A stretch of 64,000 nucleotides of DNA from Pseudomonas sp. MWU13-2105 (GTDB taxonomy: Bacteria > Pseudomonadota > Gammaproteobacteria > Pseudomonadales > Pseudomonadaceae): the NCBI RefSeq assembly GCF_023242315.1, contig NZ_JALLIY010000024.1:51858-115857 (forward strand), given 5' to 3'. The position numbers were made by a program, and so were the translations under genes. The notes under the pieces were generated by a model, which saw only the letters and a program-made list of their open reading frames with translations, was not told the DNA's origin and ran no database searches. Shown here one piece after another: positions 53,800-62,489 of the stretch. Numbering within the stretch: position 1 is the stretch's first letter; each line of letters opens with the position of its first letter.

Positions 53800-55173
53800 A
53801 TGGCAGCTCAAGGCTACAGCGCGGCGGAACGACTGGAACGCTTGCCCATCAGCGGTTATCACCGGCTGATTTTCATCATCATCGCCCTGGCGTTTTTCTT
53901 CGACTCCATGGACCTGGCGATGATGACCTTCCTGCTCGGCTCGATCAAAGCCGAGTTCGCCCTCAGCAGTGCCCAGGCCGGTCTGCTGGCCAGTTCGAGT
54001 TTCTTCGGCATGGTGGTCGGTGCTTCGCTATCGGGCCTGCTCGCCGACCGCTTCGGGCGCAAGCCGGTGTTCCAGTGGAGCATCGTGCTCTGGGGCCTGG
54101 CCAGTTACCTGTGCTCCACCACGCAGACCGTCGAGAGCCTCACGCTGTTCCGCATCCTGCTGGGGTTCGGCATGGGCATGGAGTTTCCGATTGCCCAGTC
54201 GATGCTCTCGGAACTGATTCCGGCCAAACGCCGTGGGCGCTATATCGCATTGATGGACGGCTTCTGGCCCCTCGGCTTTGTCGCGGCGGGGGTACTGTCG
54301 TATTTCCTGCTGCCACTGGTGGGCTGGCGTGACATCTTCCTGGTGCTGGCGATCCCGGCGGTGTTTGTCCTGGCGATTCGCTTTTTCATCCCCGAGTCAC
54401 CGCGCTGGCTGGAGCAGGCCGGGCATCATGCGGCGGCGGACAAGGTGCTGGACGATATCGAGGAACGGGTGCGGGTCTCGCTCAAGTGCACGGCGCTGCC
54501 GATTCCGCTGCGCCTGCCCCGTGGCGTGGACCGCGCGCCGAGCTTCTTTGCGGCCTTTCAACAATTGTGGTCGCCCTTGTACCGCCAGCGCACCATGATG
54601 ATCTGGAGCGTCTGGTTCTTTGCCCTGCTCGGCTTCTACGGCCTGACCTCCTGGCTCAGCGCCTTGTTGCAGCAGTCGGGTTTCGCGGTGACCCAGTCGG
54701 TGTACTACACGGTGCTGATTTCCCTGGGCGGGATTCCGGGCTTCCTGATGGCGGCCTGGTTGGTGGAGCGCTGGGGGCGCAAGCCGGTGTGCATCGTCAC
54801 CTTGCTCGGGGGCGGGGTCATGGCGTTTTTCTACGGGCAGAGCGCGGTGTTCGGCGGCAATGTCGGCTTGCTGGTGGGCTCGGGGTTGTTGATGCAGTTC
54901 TTCCTGTTCGGCATGTGGGCGGTGTTGTACACCTATACACCGGAGTTGTATCCGACGTCGGCGCGGGCCACGGGCTCCGGTTTTGCCTCGGCGGTGGGCC
55001 GGATCGGCTCGTTGCTCGGGCCGCTGGTGACCGGGCTGGTGTTCCCGGTGATGGGGCAGGGCGGGGTCTTTGCCCTGGGGGCGCTGTGCTTCGCGATTGC
55101 GGCGCTGCTGGTCTGGCGCTTTGGCATGGAAACCAAAGGCAAGGCGCTGGAGGAGTTGAGCGAGGTGGCATAA
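53800..55173 (+). CDS. MFS transporter, sugar/aromatic-acid proton symporter type
   Basis: A 457-residue 12-helix transporter. It shows DSMDLAMMTFLLGSIKAEF in TM1-loop, MFS motif A GLLADRFGRKPV near 77, and the sugar-porter-like PESPRW near 200 and PELYPTSARATGSG near 385. This places it among the metabolite:H+ symporters (NiaP/AAHS-like). The substrate is unknown. The preceding ArsR gene and palindrome suggest inducible expression. Confidence 0.9.
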   Translation: MAAQGYSAAERLERLPISGYHRLIFIIIALAFFFDSMDLAMMTFLLGSIKAEFALSSAQAGLLASSSFFGMVVGASLSGLLADRFGRKPVFQWSIVLWGLASYLCSTTQTVESLTLFRILLGFGMGMEFPIAQSMLSELIPAKRRGRYIALMDGFWPLGFVAAGVLSYFLLPLVGWRDIFLVLAIPAVFVLAIRFFIPESPRWLEQAGHHAAADKVLDDIEERVRVSLKCTALPIPLRLPRGVDRAPSFFAAFQQLWSPLYRQRTMMIWSVWFFALLGFYGLTSWLSALLQQSGFAVTQSVYYTVLISLGGIPGFLMAAWLVERWGRKPVCIVTLLGGGVMAFFYGQSAVFGGNVGLLVGSGLLMQFFLFGMWAVLYTYTPELYPTSARATGSGFASAVGRIGSLLGPLVTGLVFPVMGQGGVFALGALCFAIAALLVWRFGMETKGKALEELSEVA

Positions 55174-55215
55174 GCGCAGTGGCGTCGAGCGCAAACAGCG
55201 AGTACGGCATAAGTT

Positions 55216-55304
55216 TGTAGGAGCAGGGCTTGCCCGCGAAGCTTCTGGCGATCTTTCGGCCCCCTTCGCGGCGGCGCGGCGATCCGACAAGCCCTGCTCC
55301 TACA
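55216..55304. repeat. REPIN-type inverted REP pair
   Basis: Arms TGTAGGAGCAGGGCTTGCCC and GACAAGCCCTGCTCCTACA lie between the convergent MFS and adenine deaminase genes. Confidence 0.82.
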
Positions 55305-55333
55305 GTTCGACGGCGTTTATCAGATCGGCTACA

Positions 55334-56287
55334 TCAGGGTTTGACCAGGCGCGCATCCAGGCTGTTCTGCGCCAGGCGCTGGGCCTGTTCCCTGGTCATG
55401 CCCAGGTCGGTGTACAGGGCGTGGAAGTTCTCGGTCACATAACCACCGAAGTAGGCCGGGTCATCGGAGTTCACCGTGACTTTCACGCCGCGCTCAAGCA
55501 TGTCGAGGATGTTGTGCTGCGACATGTGCTCGAATACGCGCAGCTTGGTGTTCGACAGTGGGCAGACGGTCAGCGGGATCTGTTCGTCGATGATCCGCTG
55601 CATCAGTCGCTCGTCCTCGATGGCGCGTACGCCGTGGTCGATACGCTGGACCTTCAGCAGGTCGAGGGCTTCCCAGATGTACTCCGGCGGACCTTCCTCG
55701 CCGGCGTGGGCGACAGTCAGGAAACCTTCGCCGCGGGCGCGATCGAAGACCCGCTGGAACTTGCTCGGCGGGTGACCCAATTCCGAACTGTCGAGGCCGA
55801 CCGCGACAAAGGCGTCGCGGAACGGCAGCGCCTGGTCCAGGGTCTTCTGCGCTTCATCTTCACTGAGGTGGCGCAGGAAGCTGAGGATCAGGCCGCTGCT
55901 GATGCCCAGTTGCTGTTCGCCGTCCTTGAGCGCCGCGGCGATGCCGTTGAGCACCACTTCGAAGGGGATGCCCCGGTCGGTGTGGGTCTGCGGATCGAAG
56001 AAGGGTTCGCTGTGGATCACGTTCTGCGCCTTGCAGCGCAGCAGGTAGGCCCAGGTCAGGTCGTAGAAGTCCTGGGAGGTGCGCAGCACGTCGGCACCCT
56101 GGTAATAGAGATCGAGGAATTCCTGCAGGTTGTTGAAGGCATAGGCCTTGCGCAAGGTCTCCACGTCGCTCCACGGCAGGGCGATCTTGTTGCGCTCGGC
56201 CAGGGCGAACAGCAGCTCCGGCTCCAGCGAGCCTTCCAGATGCAGGTGCAGTTCTGCCTTGGGCAGGGCATTGAGCCAGTCGTACAT
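55334..56287 (-). CDS. Adenine deaminase (adenosine-deaminase fold)
   Basis: A 317-residue amidohydrolase. Metal ligands are in ELHLHLEGS (about 12-20) and HAGEEGPPEYI (near 195), and the catalytic block NSDDPAYFGG is near 278. By memory the P. aeruginosa counterpart PA0148 deaminates adenine rather than adenosine, so adenine deaminase is preferred over Add. The ATG at 56287 gives MYDWLNALPKAELHLH, the usual N terminus. Confidence 0.9.
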   Translation of the reverse strand: MYDWLNALPKAELHLHLEGSLEPELLFALAERNKIALPWSDVETLRKAYAFNNLQEFLDLYYQGADVLRTSQDFYDLTWAYLLRCKAQNVIHSEPFFDPQTHTDRGIPFEVVLNGIAAALKDGEQQLGISSGLILSFLRHLSEDEAQKTLDQALPFRDAFVAVGLDSSELGHPPSKFQRVFDRARGEGFLTVAHAGEEGPPEYIWEALDLLKVQRIDHGVRAIEDERLMQRIIDEQIPLTVCPLSNTKLRVFEHMSQHNILDMLERGVKVTVNSDDPAYFGGYVTENFHALYTDLGMTREQAQRLAQNSLDARLVKP

Positions 56288-56375
56288 GGTCGTTTTTCTC
56301 ATCAGGTGCAGATGCCGGGCATTCTACAGGTGTCGCCGGGACACCGGCTAAATCCAGCTCGAATTCGTACCCCTT

Positions 56376-56474
56376 GCAGGAGCGAGCTTGCTCGCGATGG
56401 TAGCCCAGGCTCTGCGGGGCATCAGGCTCCCCGCGTTATCGTTGACGCCCATCGCGAACACGCTCGCTCCTACA
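56376..56474. repeat. REP pair with long internal spacer
   Basis: Inverted arms CAGGAGCGAGCTTGCTCGCG and CGCGAACACGCTCGCTCCTA enclose about 60 bases that themselves contain a GGGGC..GCTCCCC hairpin. Confidence 0.8.
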
Positions 56475-56488
56475 AGGGGAGGCGGTGT

Positions 56489-57172
56489 TCACCAGGGAAT
56501 GCTCTCGCCCCGGTAGTTGATGAAATGATGCCCGCCCCGACCGGCATAGGCATTGACCTGGTCGACCAGGCCGCGGACGCTGGTTGCCACATCGATATCC
56601 GCGCCGTCGCCGCCCATGTCGGTTTTCACCCAGCCCGGGTGCATCGACAGGACGGTGAAGGTCGGTGCTTCGATTTCACTCAGGAAGGTGCTGGTCATGG
56701 AGTTCAGCGCCGCCTTGCTCGCCTTGTAGAAGGCCAGGTTCGGTGCATCGGGCATGGTTACGCTGCCCAGCACCGAGCTCATGAAGGCGATCACCCCGTT
56801 GCCCGGGCGGATCTGGCCGACGAAACGCTGGGCCAGGGCCACGGGGGCGATGGCATTGGTCATGAACAATTGCCCGATCTCCGCCAACGAGGCGCTGCCC
56901 GGCCGCTGGTCGTCAGGCCCCTTGACGCCGGCATTGACGAACAGCAGATCGAACACCTGGCCTTCCAGGCGTTGCGCCAGTGCGCTCACCGCCGCGTGAT
57001 CATCCATGTCCAGGACCTCGATGCGTACCGGGCCGAGGGCTTTCAGGGCCTCGGCCTTGTGGCCGTCGCGCACGCTGGCGGTCACGTCCCAGCCGTCGGC
57101 CAGCAGTTGTTTGGCCAGGCCGAGGCCGAGGCCGCGGGAAGCACCGATGATCAATGCATTCTTATTACTCAT
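56489..57172 (-). CDS. Short-chain dehydrogenase/reductase
   Basis: A 227-residue SDR. The cofactor loop is LIIGASRGLGLGLAKQLL near residue 7. The NAG motif is at LLFVNAGVKG, the catalytic Ser at MSSVLGSVT, and the Tyr-Lys pair at FYKASKAAL. The start at 57172 follows GGAG by 7 bp. Its first 8 bases overlap the end of the MerR regulator gene, so the two are co-transcribed. The substrate is unknown. Confidence 0.92.
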   Translation of the reverse strand: MSNKNALIIGASRGLGLGLAKQLLADGWDVTASVRDGHKAEALKALGPVRIEVLDMDDHAAVSALAQRLEGQVFDLLFVNAGVKGPDDQRPGSASLAEIGQLFMTNAIAPVALAQRFVGQIRPGNGVIAFMSSVLGSVTMPDAPNLAFYKASKAALNSMTSTFLSEIEAPTFTVLSMHPGWVKTDMGGDGADIDVATSVRGLVDQVNAYAGRGGHHFINYRGESIPW

Positions 57173-57548
57173 GAGCAAACTCCTTGTCAGATGAAAGTCC
57201 GGTTCTCAGAGGACAACTCTGTTGCAGGCGATACTGCAATTCCAAACGCAATTCGCCCAGGTCGGCGATGCGCGCTTCGATCAGCGTGAGCTTGTCTTGC
57301 AGTAGTTGCGTGACGGCGCCGTCGGCATCCGCTGCATTCCACACCCCGGCGACGCTGCTGCCGATTTCGCCCAGGCTGAAGCCCAGGCGCTGGGCGGTCT
57401 TGATGTACTGCACCAGTTGCACCATTTCGGTGGGATAGTCCCGATAGCCGTTGGCGCTGCGTTGGGCAACGATCAAGCCGCGCTGCTCGTAGAAACGCAG
57501 GGTGTCGCAACTGACGGCACAGGCCCGGGCCAGTTCACCGATACGCAT
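57165..57548 (-). CDS. MerR family transcriptional regulator
   Basis: A 127-residue MerR-type regulator: helix-turn-helix MRIGELARACAVSCDTLRFY, then the coiled dimerisation helix (TQLLQDKLTLIEARIADLGE). The sensor end carries a single Cys near SCPLRTGL, so metal sensing is not obvious. It is upstream of the SDR gene, and a MerR-type operator lies 23 bp upstream of its start, aimed at the divergent membrane protein gene. Confidence 0.9.
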   Translation of the reverse strand: MRIGELARACAVSCDTLRFYEQRGLIVAQRSANGYRDYPTEMVQLVQYIKTAQRLGFSLGEIGSSVAGVWNAADADGAVTQLLQDKLTLIEARIADLGELRLELQYRLQQSCPLRTGLSSDKEFAHE

Positions 57549-57570
57549 GCTGCTCGCTCTCTGGAAAGAC

Positions 57571-57601
57571 TTGACCTTGGAGCATACTCCAGGCTTTAGC
57601 C
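57571..57601 (+). promoter_or_regulatory. MerR-type stretched promoter with dyad
   Basis: TTGACC (57571-57576) is followed about 19 bp later by TTAGCC; the spacer holds the dyad TGGAG-CATA-CTCCA (57578-57591). This is the classical layout for activation by a MerR protein, reading towards the gene at 57635. Confidence 0.75.
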
Positions 57602-57634
57602 TCTGTGCTCTTTGACTGTCCATGGAGATGCAGT

Positions 57635-58057
57635 ATGTGGAGCGCAGCACAGTATCGTCGGCTGGTTCGGGCCAGTGGCTGGTATGACTTGATCGTCACG
57701 GCGGGTTTTGTCACGCCCTGGAGTTTTCTCGCCCTGCACGGGGCGTTGCTGGCGTTGGCCGCGGCGCTGAACTTGCCCGGCAGCTTTCCGCCGTTTGCGC
57801 CGGCACACCTGTTGATGGCGAACCTGTTGGGCTCGATCGTCTGCGTCTGGGCGGTGTTGCGTATCCGCGACCCGCAACAGGTATTCGGCCGCTATGACGC
57901 GGCGGGCCGGATGCTGTTCGCGACCTGGCAGGCTTATGCCTTGAGCCAGGGGGCGAGCATGATTATCGCGGTGTTCCTGTTCTTTGAACTGGCCTGGGGG
58001 ATCGCCCAGCTATTGCCGGTACGCCCGGCGCTGTCGAGCGCCGCACCAACTTTGTAG
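57635..58057 (+). CDS. Small integral membrane protein, unknown
   Basis: A 140-residue protein with about four hydrophobic helices: PWSFLALHGALLALAAALNL, LLMANLLGSIVCVWAVLRI, ATWQAYALSQGASMI and IIAVFLFFELAWGIAQLL. The ATG at 57635 follows GGAGATG. It is divergent from the MerR gene and downstream of the stretched promoter, so it is a likely MerR target. I do not recognise the family. Confidence 0.75.
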   Translation: MWSAAQYRRLVRASGWYDLIVTAGFVTPWSFLALHGALLALAAALNLPGSFPPFAPAHLLMANLLGSIVCVWAVLRIRDPQQVFGRYDAAGRMLFATWQAYALSQGASMIIAVFLFFELAWGIAQLLPVRPALSSAAPTL

Positions 58058-58112
58058 GGGCCGGCTTGCCGGCGATGGCGAGATCAGCTTCGCCATCGCC
58101 ATCGCAGGCAAC
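58054..58112. repeat. REP-type palindrome
   Basis: GGGGCCGGCTTGCCGGCGAT and a facing TCGCCATCGCCATCGCAGGC arm overlap the stop end of the membrane protein gene. Confidence 0.65.
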
Positions 58113-58194
58113 TCCGGGTCATAGGTGTTGATCAAAAAACGATCGATTTCGCGCGGGCTCGGCCGGATCGGCTGCCCGGCCACCCTTGCACGGC

Positions 58195-58230
58195 TTATCC
58201 ACAGGTTGCTCCACAGTATCTGTGTGCAAG
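58195..58230 (+). promoter_or_regulatory. DnaA-box plus dyad unit, copy 1
   Basis: TTATCCACAG is the consensus DnaA box. Seven bases later comes the dyad CACAG-TAT-CTGTG, followed by TGCAA. The layout matches copy 2 without gaps. Confidence 0.65.
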
Positions 58231-58396
58231 CTCGAGGCTTGGGCATAAAGGCCATTCGGCTATTTTCCAAACGCGATAAACCTAGGTAACTCGCTGTTTG
58301 GAGGGGATTTTTACGCCGCTGAAGGGATATTGGACAAAAACTGATCAGCGACCGCAAAGCCACGTTGCAGAAGGGTTACAGCCGGATGTACTCAGG

Positions 58397-58432
58397 TTAT
58401 CCACAGTCGGGTGCACAGTGACTGTGGGCAAC
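58397..58432 (+). promoter_or_regulatory. DnaA-box plus dyad unit, copy 2
   Basis: TTATCCACAG, seven bases, CACAG-TGA-CTGTG, then GGCAA, in the same spacing as copy 1. It lies 17 bp beyond the yigZ stop codon. Confidence 0.65.
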
Positions 58433-58448
58433 CGCTGGGGTGGGCCGG

Positions 58449-59036
58449 TTACTCCTGGCGCTGCAAGAGAATGCGTCCGCGGCTGAGATCGGCCAATTGC
58501 CGTTGCAGTGTATCGATCTGCGCCTGGCCCACCGCCAACTGCAGTTCCACGCCATTGGCGGTGAACTGCTCCTCGACGATCAGGCCGCCGAGTTCGGCTA
58601 CCCGCAGTTTGACCAGTGCCAGTTCGCTGAAGCCGCAGGCGCAGTTCAGTGCGACCCGGCTGATCAGTGGCAGGCGCTCGGCACTCTGCAGGCACTTGTT
58701 GGCGCCGCCGCCATAGGCACGGGCCAAGCCGCCGGTGCCCAATTGGATACCGCCGTACCAACGGATGACCAGCACCACGACCTGATCGCAATCCTGGGCT
58801 TCGATGGCGGCCAGGATCGGTCGGCCCGCGGTACCGCCGGGTTCGCCATCGTCACTGCTGCGGTACTGGTCGGCGAGCTTCCAGGCCCAGCAGTTGTGGG
58901 TGGCGTCCGGGTCGCTGTGTTGCTCGATAAAAGCCTGGGCTTCGGCGACGCTGGTGATCGGGGCGGCGAGGGTGATAAAGCGGCTTTTGCGAATTTCCTC
59001 GCGGTATTCGCAAAGGCCAGCAAGGGTAAAAGGCAT
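58449..59036 (-). CDS. YigZ/IMPACT family protein
   Basis: A 195-residue conserved protein. The UPF0029 signature DQYRSSDDGEPGGTAGRPIL is near residue 60, followed by VIRWYGGIQLGTGGLARAYG. Bacterial YigZ is a stand-alone relative of the eukaryotic translation regulator IMPACT, but its biochemical role is not settled. It lies 27 bp downstream of the TetR regulator on the same strand. Confidence 0.92.
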   Translation of the reverse strand: MPFTLAGLCEYREEIRKSRFITLAAPITSVAEAQAFIEQHSDPDATHNCWAWKLADQYRSSDDGEPGGTAGRPILAAIEAQDCDQVVVLVIRWYGGIQLGTGGLARAYGGGANKCLQSAERLPLISRVALNCACGFSELALVKLRVAELGGLIVEEQFTANGVELQLAVGQAQIDTLQRQLADLSRGRILLQRQE

Positions 59037-59063
59037 ACGGGATTCGGCTTCAGTTCAAGAGGG

Positions 59064-59714
59064 TCAGAGCGGCGGCGTCAGGCCGCAGCCCTTGAGGATG
59101 ATACGGATCAGGTTGTTGCTGGCGTCTTCCATATCTTGCTTGGTCAGCCTCGGGCGACCGGTGACCCGGCAGATCTGGGTGGCGAAGTCAGCGTAATGCT
59201 GGGTGCTGCCCCAGAGCAGGAAGATCAGGTGTACCGGGTCGACCGGGTCCATCTTGCCGGCGTCGATCCAGGCCTGGAACACGTTCGCCCGGCCCTGGAA
59301 CCAGGTGCGGTAGTCCTGGTTGAAGTGCTCGGTGAGGCATTCGCCACCGCTGATGATTTCCATGGCGAAGATCCGCGAGGCCTGTGGCTGGCGCCGGGAA
59401 AATTCCATCTTGGCGCGAATGTAGCGGGTCAGCGCCTGCGCCGGATCGTCTTCGGCGCTGAGGTGATTGAAGGTGCTGTCCCACTGCTCGAGGATATTGC
59501 TCAATACCGCGATATACAGACCCAGCTTGTGGGTGAAGTAATAATGCAGGTTGGCCTTGGGCAGCCCGGCGTTCAGGGCAATGGTGTTCATGCTGGTGCC
59601 TTTGAAACCGTGGCGGGCGAACTCGTCTTCGGCGGCCTTGATTATCGCTTCCTGGTTTTTCTGGCGAATTCGGCTGGCGGGCTTTCCGGCATGGGCAGGG
59701 GCTTCAACGGTCAT
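59064..59714 (-). CDS. TetR family regulator, RutR-like
   Basis: A 216-residue regulator with the TetR helix-turn-helix (HGFKGTSMNTIALNAGLPKA) after a basic N-terminal arm. The C-terminal domain (FAMEIISGGECLTEHFNQDY) resembles RutR-type ligand domains, which sense pyrimidines in E. coli. The ATG at 59714 is chosen over a frame extending 39 bp further. Its target is unknown; yigZ downstream may be co-transcribed. Confidence 0.87.
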   Translation of the reverse strand: MTVEAPAHAGKPASRIRQKNQEAIIKAAEDEFARHGFKGTSMNTIALNAGLPKANLHYYFTHKLGLYIAVLSNILEQWDSTFNHLSAEDDPAQALTRYIRAKMEFSRRQPQASRIFAMEIISGGECLTEHFNQDYRTWFQGRANVFQAWIDAGKMDPVDPVHLIFLLWGSTQHYADFATQICRVTGRPRLTKQDMEDASNNLIRIILKGCGLTPPL

Positions 59715-59998
59715 AGGCAGTTCCGAACGGGTCTGTGGGTGCAACCCCTGCACAGATAGCGTACCCGGGGGGTTGAGACAAGTCCTGTGATCATATAAAG
59801 CGTTGATCCGGGTTGATTCTGTCGCTTTCGGGGCAACTATCCGCGGCAGTGGAGTGGGCGCGATATTTTGCCGGCGCCGGCTTGTTGGCGATTGGGGATT
59901 CTAGCCTGGCGTTGTCCTTGAAGACGCCTTCGCCGCGCCGCCGCTAAGAGGCCCTGGAGCCGTGTATTGTTCTTGCGGGACAGGGGGCGTGATTATCT
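59715..59998. other. Intergenic region between TetR and bauR genes
   Basis: A 284-bp gap. A degraded REP-like stretch (CCGGCGCCGGCTTGTTGGCG) occurs near 59870. No gene or firm promoter was recognised. Confidence 0.45.
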
Positions 59999-60919
59999 TC
60001 AGCGGGTCGCCGCCAGGCTCTCGAGGAAACTTTCCAGCACCAGGTGCGGCCGTCGGCCCTTGCGTGTCACCGAAGCCAGGCTCAAGTCATAGAAACGGCT
60101 ACTGGCCTTGAGTGCGCGCAACCGACCTTGCTGGACCCAGAGGTTGGCGTAGTGATCGGGCAGGTAGCCGATATAGCGTCCGGTCAGGATCAGGAACGCC
60201 ATGCCTTCGCGGTCCGAAGCACTCGCGGTGCAATTGAGCGCCTGGTAATGCGCCTGGATCTCGGCCGGCAGGCGGAAGGTCGGGGCGATGGCGTCCTGGG
60301 CGTTGAGGCGTTCATCGTCCAGTTGCTTGTCGTCGACATAGAACAGCGGATGGCCCACCGCGCAGTAGAGCTGCGAGCGTTCGCTGTACAGCGGCTGATA
60401 CTCCAGGCCCGACAAGGCGCTGGCCTGGGGCACCACGCCGACATGCAAGCGCCCGTCGAGCACGCCTTGCTCCACCTCGTTGGGGGCGATCATGCGGATC
60501 TGGATCTGCACATCCGGCCCGCGCTCCTTCAACTGGGCCAGTGCATGGGTGATACGCATATGCGGCAAGGTGACCAGGTTATCGGTCAGGCCGATGGTCA
60601 GTTCGCCACGCAGGTGCTGGTGCAGGCCGTTGACCTCGGTACGGAAACTCTCCAATGCGCCCAACAGTTGTAATGCCGAGTGATAGACCTCTTGGCCTTC
60701 CTCGGTCAGCGAGAACCCGGCCCGTCCGCGTTGGCACAGGCGCAGCCCGAGGCGCTGTTCCAGATCGCTCATCTGCTGGCTGATGGCCGAGCGACCGATG
60801 CCGAGCACGCTTTGCGCCGCGGAAAAGCCGCCGCACTCCACCACGCTGCGAAAGATGCGCAGCAAGCGGATATCAAAGTCGCTGACTTGTGCCAGGGGGT
60901 CGGGGCGGCGGCTGCTCAT
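59999..60919 (-). CDS. bauR: LysR-type activator BauR
   Basis: A 306-residue LysR regulator with DNA-binding domain DIRLLRIFRSVVECGGFSAA and a 200-residue effector domain. It is divergent from bauA with a 137-bp control region, the arrangement of P. aeruginosa bauR (PA0133), which activates beta-alanine and polyamine-tail catabolism. The symbol rests on this location and the neighbour's identity. Confidence 0.87.
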   Translation of the reverse strand: MSSRRPDPLAQVSDFDIRLLRIFRSVVECGGFSAAQSVLGIGRSAISQQMSDLEQRLGLRLCQRGRAGFSLTEEGQEVYHSALQLLGALESFRTEVNGLHQHLRGELTIGLTDNLVTLPHMRITHALAQLKERGPDVQIQIRMIAPNEVEQGVLDGRLHVGVVPQASALSGLEYQPLYSERSQLYCAVGHPLFYVDDKQLDDERLNAQDAIAPTFRLPAEIQAHYQALNCTASASDREGMAFLILTGRYIGYLPDHYANLWVQQGRLRALKASSRFYDLSLASVTRKGRRPHLVLESFLESLAATR

Positions 60920-61056
60920 GGCTTGGTCATATAGTTTAGTGATCTACTGACTGAACATTAGAAAAGTTGGATTTCACAGACTTTATCGCCATGGCAATTT
61001 AGCTGCAAGAGCGCTTTCAACTCCCGCGCCGCTTATTGCCCTGTGAGGTTTCTCCG

Positions 61057-62406
61057 ATGAACAAGCCCGAACACGCCCCTGGTTCCCTGGCCAGCCAGCT
61101 CAAGCTCGATGCCCACTGGATGCCCTACACCGCCAACCGCAACTTCCAGCGCGACCCGCGGCTGATCGTTGCCGCCGAAGGCAGTTGGCTGATCGATGAC
61201 AAGGGCCGCCGGGTGTATGACTCGCTGTCCGGCCTGTGGACCTGTGGCGCCGGGCACACCCGCAAGGAAATCCAGGAGGCGGTAGCCAAGCAACTGGGCA
61301 CCCTCGATTACTCGCCGGGCTTCCAGTACGGTCACCCGTTGTCGTTCCAGCTGGCGGAGAAAATCACCGCGCTGACCCCGGGCAACCTGAACCATGTGTT
61401 CTTCACCGACTCCGGCTCCGAGTGCGCCGATACCGCGGTGAAAATGGTCCGTGCCTACTGGCGCCTGAAAGGCCAGGCGACCAAGACCAAGATGATCGGT
61501 CGCGCCCGGGGTTATCACGGGGTGAACATCGCCGGGACCAGCCTCGGTGGTGTCAACGGCAACCGCAAGCTGTTCGGTCAGGCGATGATGGATGTCGACC
61601 ATTTGCCCCACACCCTGCTGGCGAGCAATGCGTTCTCCCGCGGCATGCCGGAGCAGGGCGGTATCGCCTTGGCCGATGAGTTGCTCAAGCTGATCGAGCT
61701 GCATGATGCGTCCAATATCGCCGCGGTGTTCGTCGAGCCCATGGCCGGTTCCGCCGGTGTCCTGGTACCGCCACAGGGGTACCTCAAGCGCCTGCGGGAA
61801 ATCTGCGACCAGCACAATATCCTGCTGGTGTTCGATGAAGTGATCACCGGCTTCGGGCGTACCGGCGCGATGTTCGGTGCCGACAGCTTCGGCGTGACCC
61901 CGGACCTGATGTGTATCGCCAAGCAAGTCACCAACGGTGCCATCCCGATGGGCGCGGTGATTGCCAGCAGCGAGATCTACCAGACCTTCATGAACCAGCC
62001 GACGCCCGAGTACGCCGTGGAATTCCCCCACGGCTACACCTATTCGGCGCATCCGGTGGCGTGCGCGGCGGGCCTGGCGGCACTCGACCTGCTGCAAAAG
62101 GAAAGCCTGGTGCAGAGCGTGGCCGAAGTCGCGCCACACTTTGAAAATGCCCTGCATGGCCTGAAGGGCAGCAAGAACGTCATCGATATCCGCAACTACG
62201 GCCTGGCCGGTGCGATCCAGATCGCTGGCCGTGACGGTGACGCCATCGTGCGTCCGTTCGAAGCCGGCATGGCCTTGTGGAAAGCCGGCTTCTACGTGCG
62301 CTTCGGTGGCGACACCCTGCAGTTCGGGCCAACCTTCAACAGCCAGCCGAAGGATCTGGATCGTCTGTTCGATGCCGTCGGCGAAGTGCTGAACAAGCTC
62401 GACTGA
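61057..62406 (+). CDS. bauA: Beta-alanine:pyruvate aminotransferase BauA
   Basis: A 449-residue class III omega-aminotransferase that converts beta-alanine to malonate semialdehyde. The PLP lysine is Lys289 in CIAKQVTNGAIPMG. Other marks are the FTDSGSECADTAVKM cofactor loop and LVFDEVITGFGRTGAMFG with the PLP-binding Asp. It matches the well-known omega-transaminase PA0132 in length and motifs. It is followed 83 bp later by mmsA, whose product removes the semialdehyde. Confidence 0.93.
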   Translation: MNKPEHAPGSLASQLKLDAHWMPYTANRNFQRDPRLIVAAEGSWLIDDKGRRVYDSLSGLWTCGAGHTRKEIQEAVAKQLGTLDYSPGFQYGHPLSFQLAEKITALTPGNLNHVFFTDSGSECADTAVKMVRAYWRLKGQATKTKMIGRARGYHGVNIAGTSLGGVNGNRKLFGQAMMDVDHLPHTLLASNAFSRGMPEQGGIALADELLKLIELHDASNIAAVFVEPMAGSAGVLVPPQGYLKRLREICDQHNILLVFDEVITGFGRTGAMFGADSFGVTPDLMCIAKQVTNGAIPMGAVIASSEIYQTFMNQPTPEYAVEFPHGYTYSAHPVACAAGLAALDLLQKESLVQSVAEVAPHFENALHGLKGSKNVIDIRNYGLAGAIQIAGRDGDAIVRPFEAGMALWKAGFYVRFGGDTLQFGPTFNSQPKDLDRLFDAVGEVLNKLD

Positions 62407-62489
62407 TCCTTCTATATAGAAGGCCAACATTATTTCCTGGCAGAAGCGAGGCGACTCGCTTCTGTACGCCCCTGTTCTGGAGTCCCGCA

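Larger units (their letters stand above)
58058..58448. other. Intergenic region with duplicated DnaA-box units
   Basis: A 391-bp gap with no gene seen. Beyond the REP element it contains the two 36-bp units listed at 58195-58230 and 58397-58432, several GATC sites and AT-rich patches between them. Confidence 0.6.

Noticed and set aside
55421..57289. 622-codon plus-strand open frame
   Set aside because: Antisense to adenine deaminase and the SDR gene and crosses a REP element.
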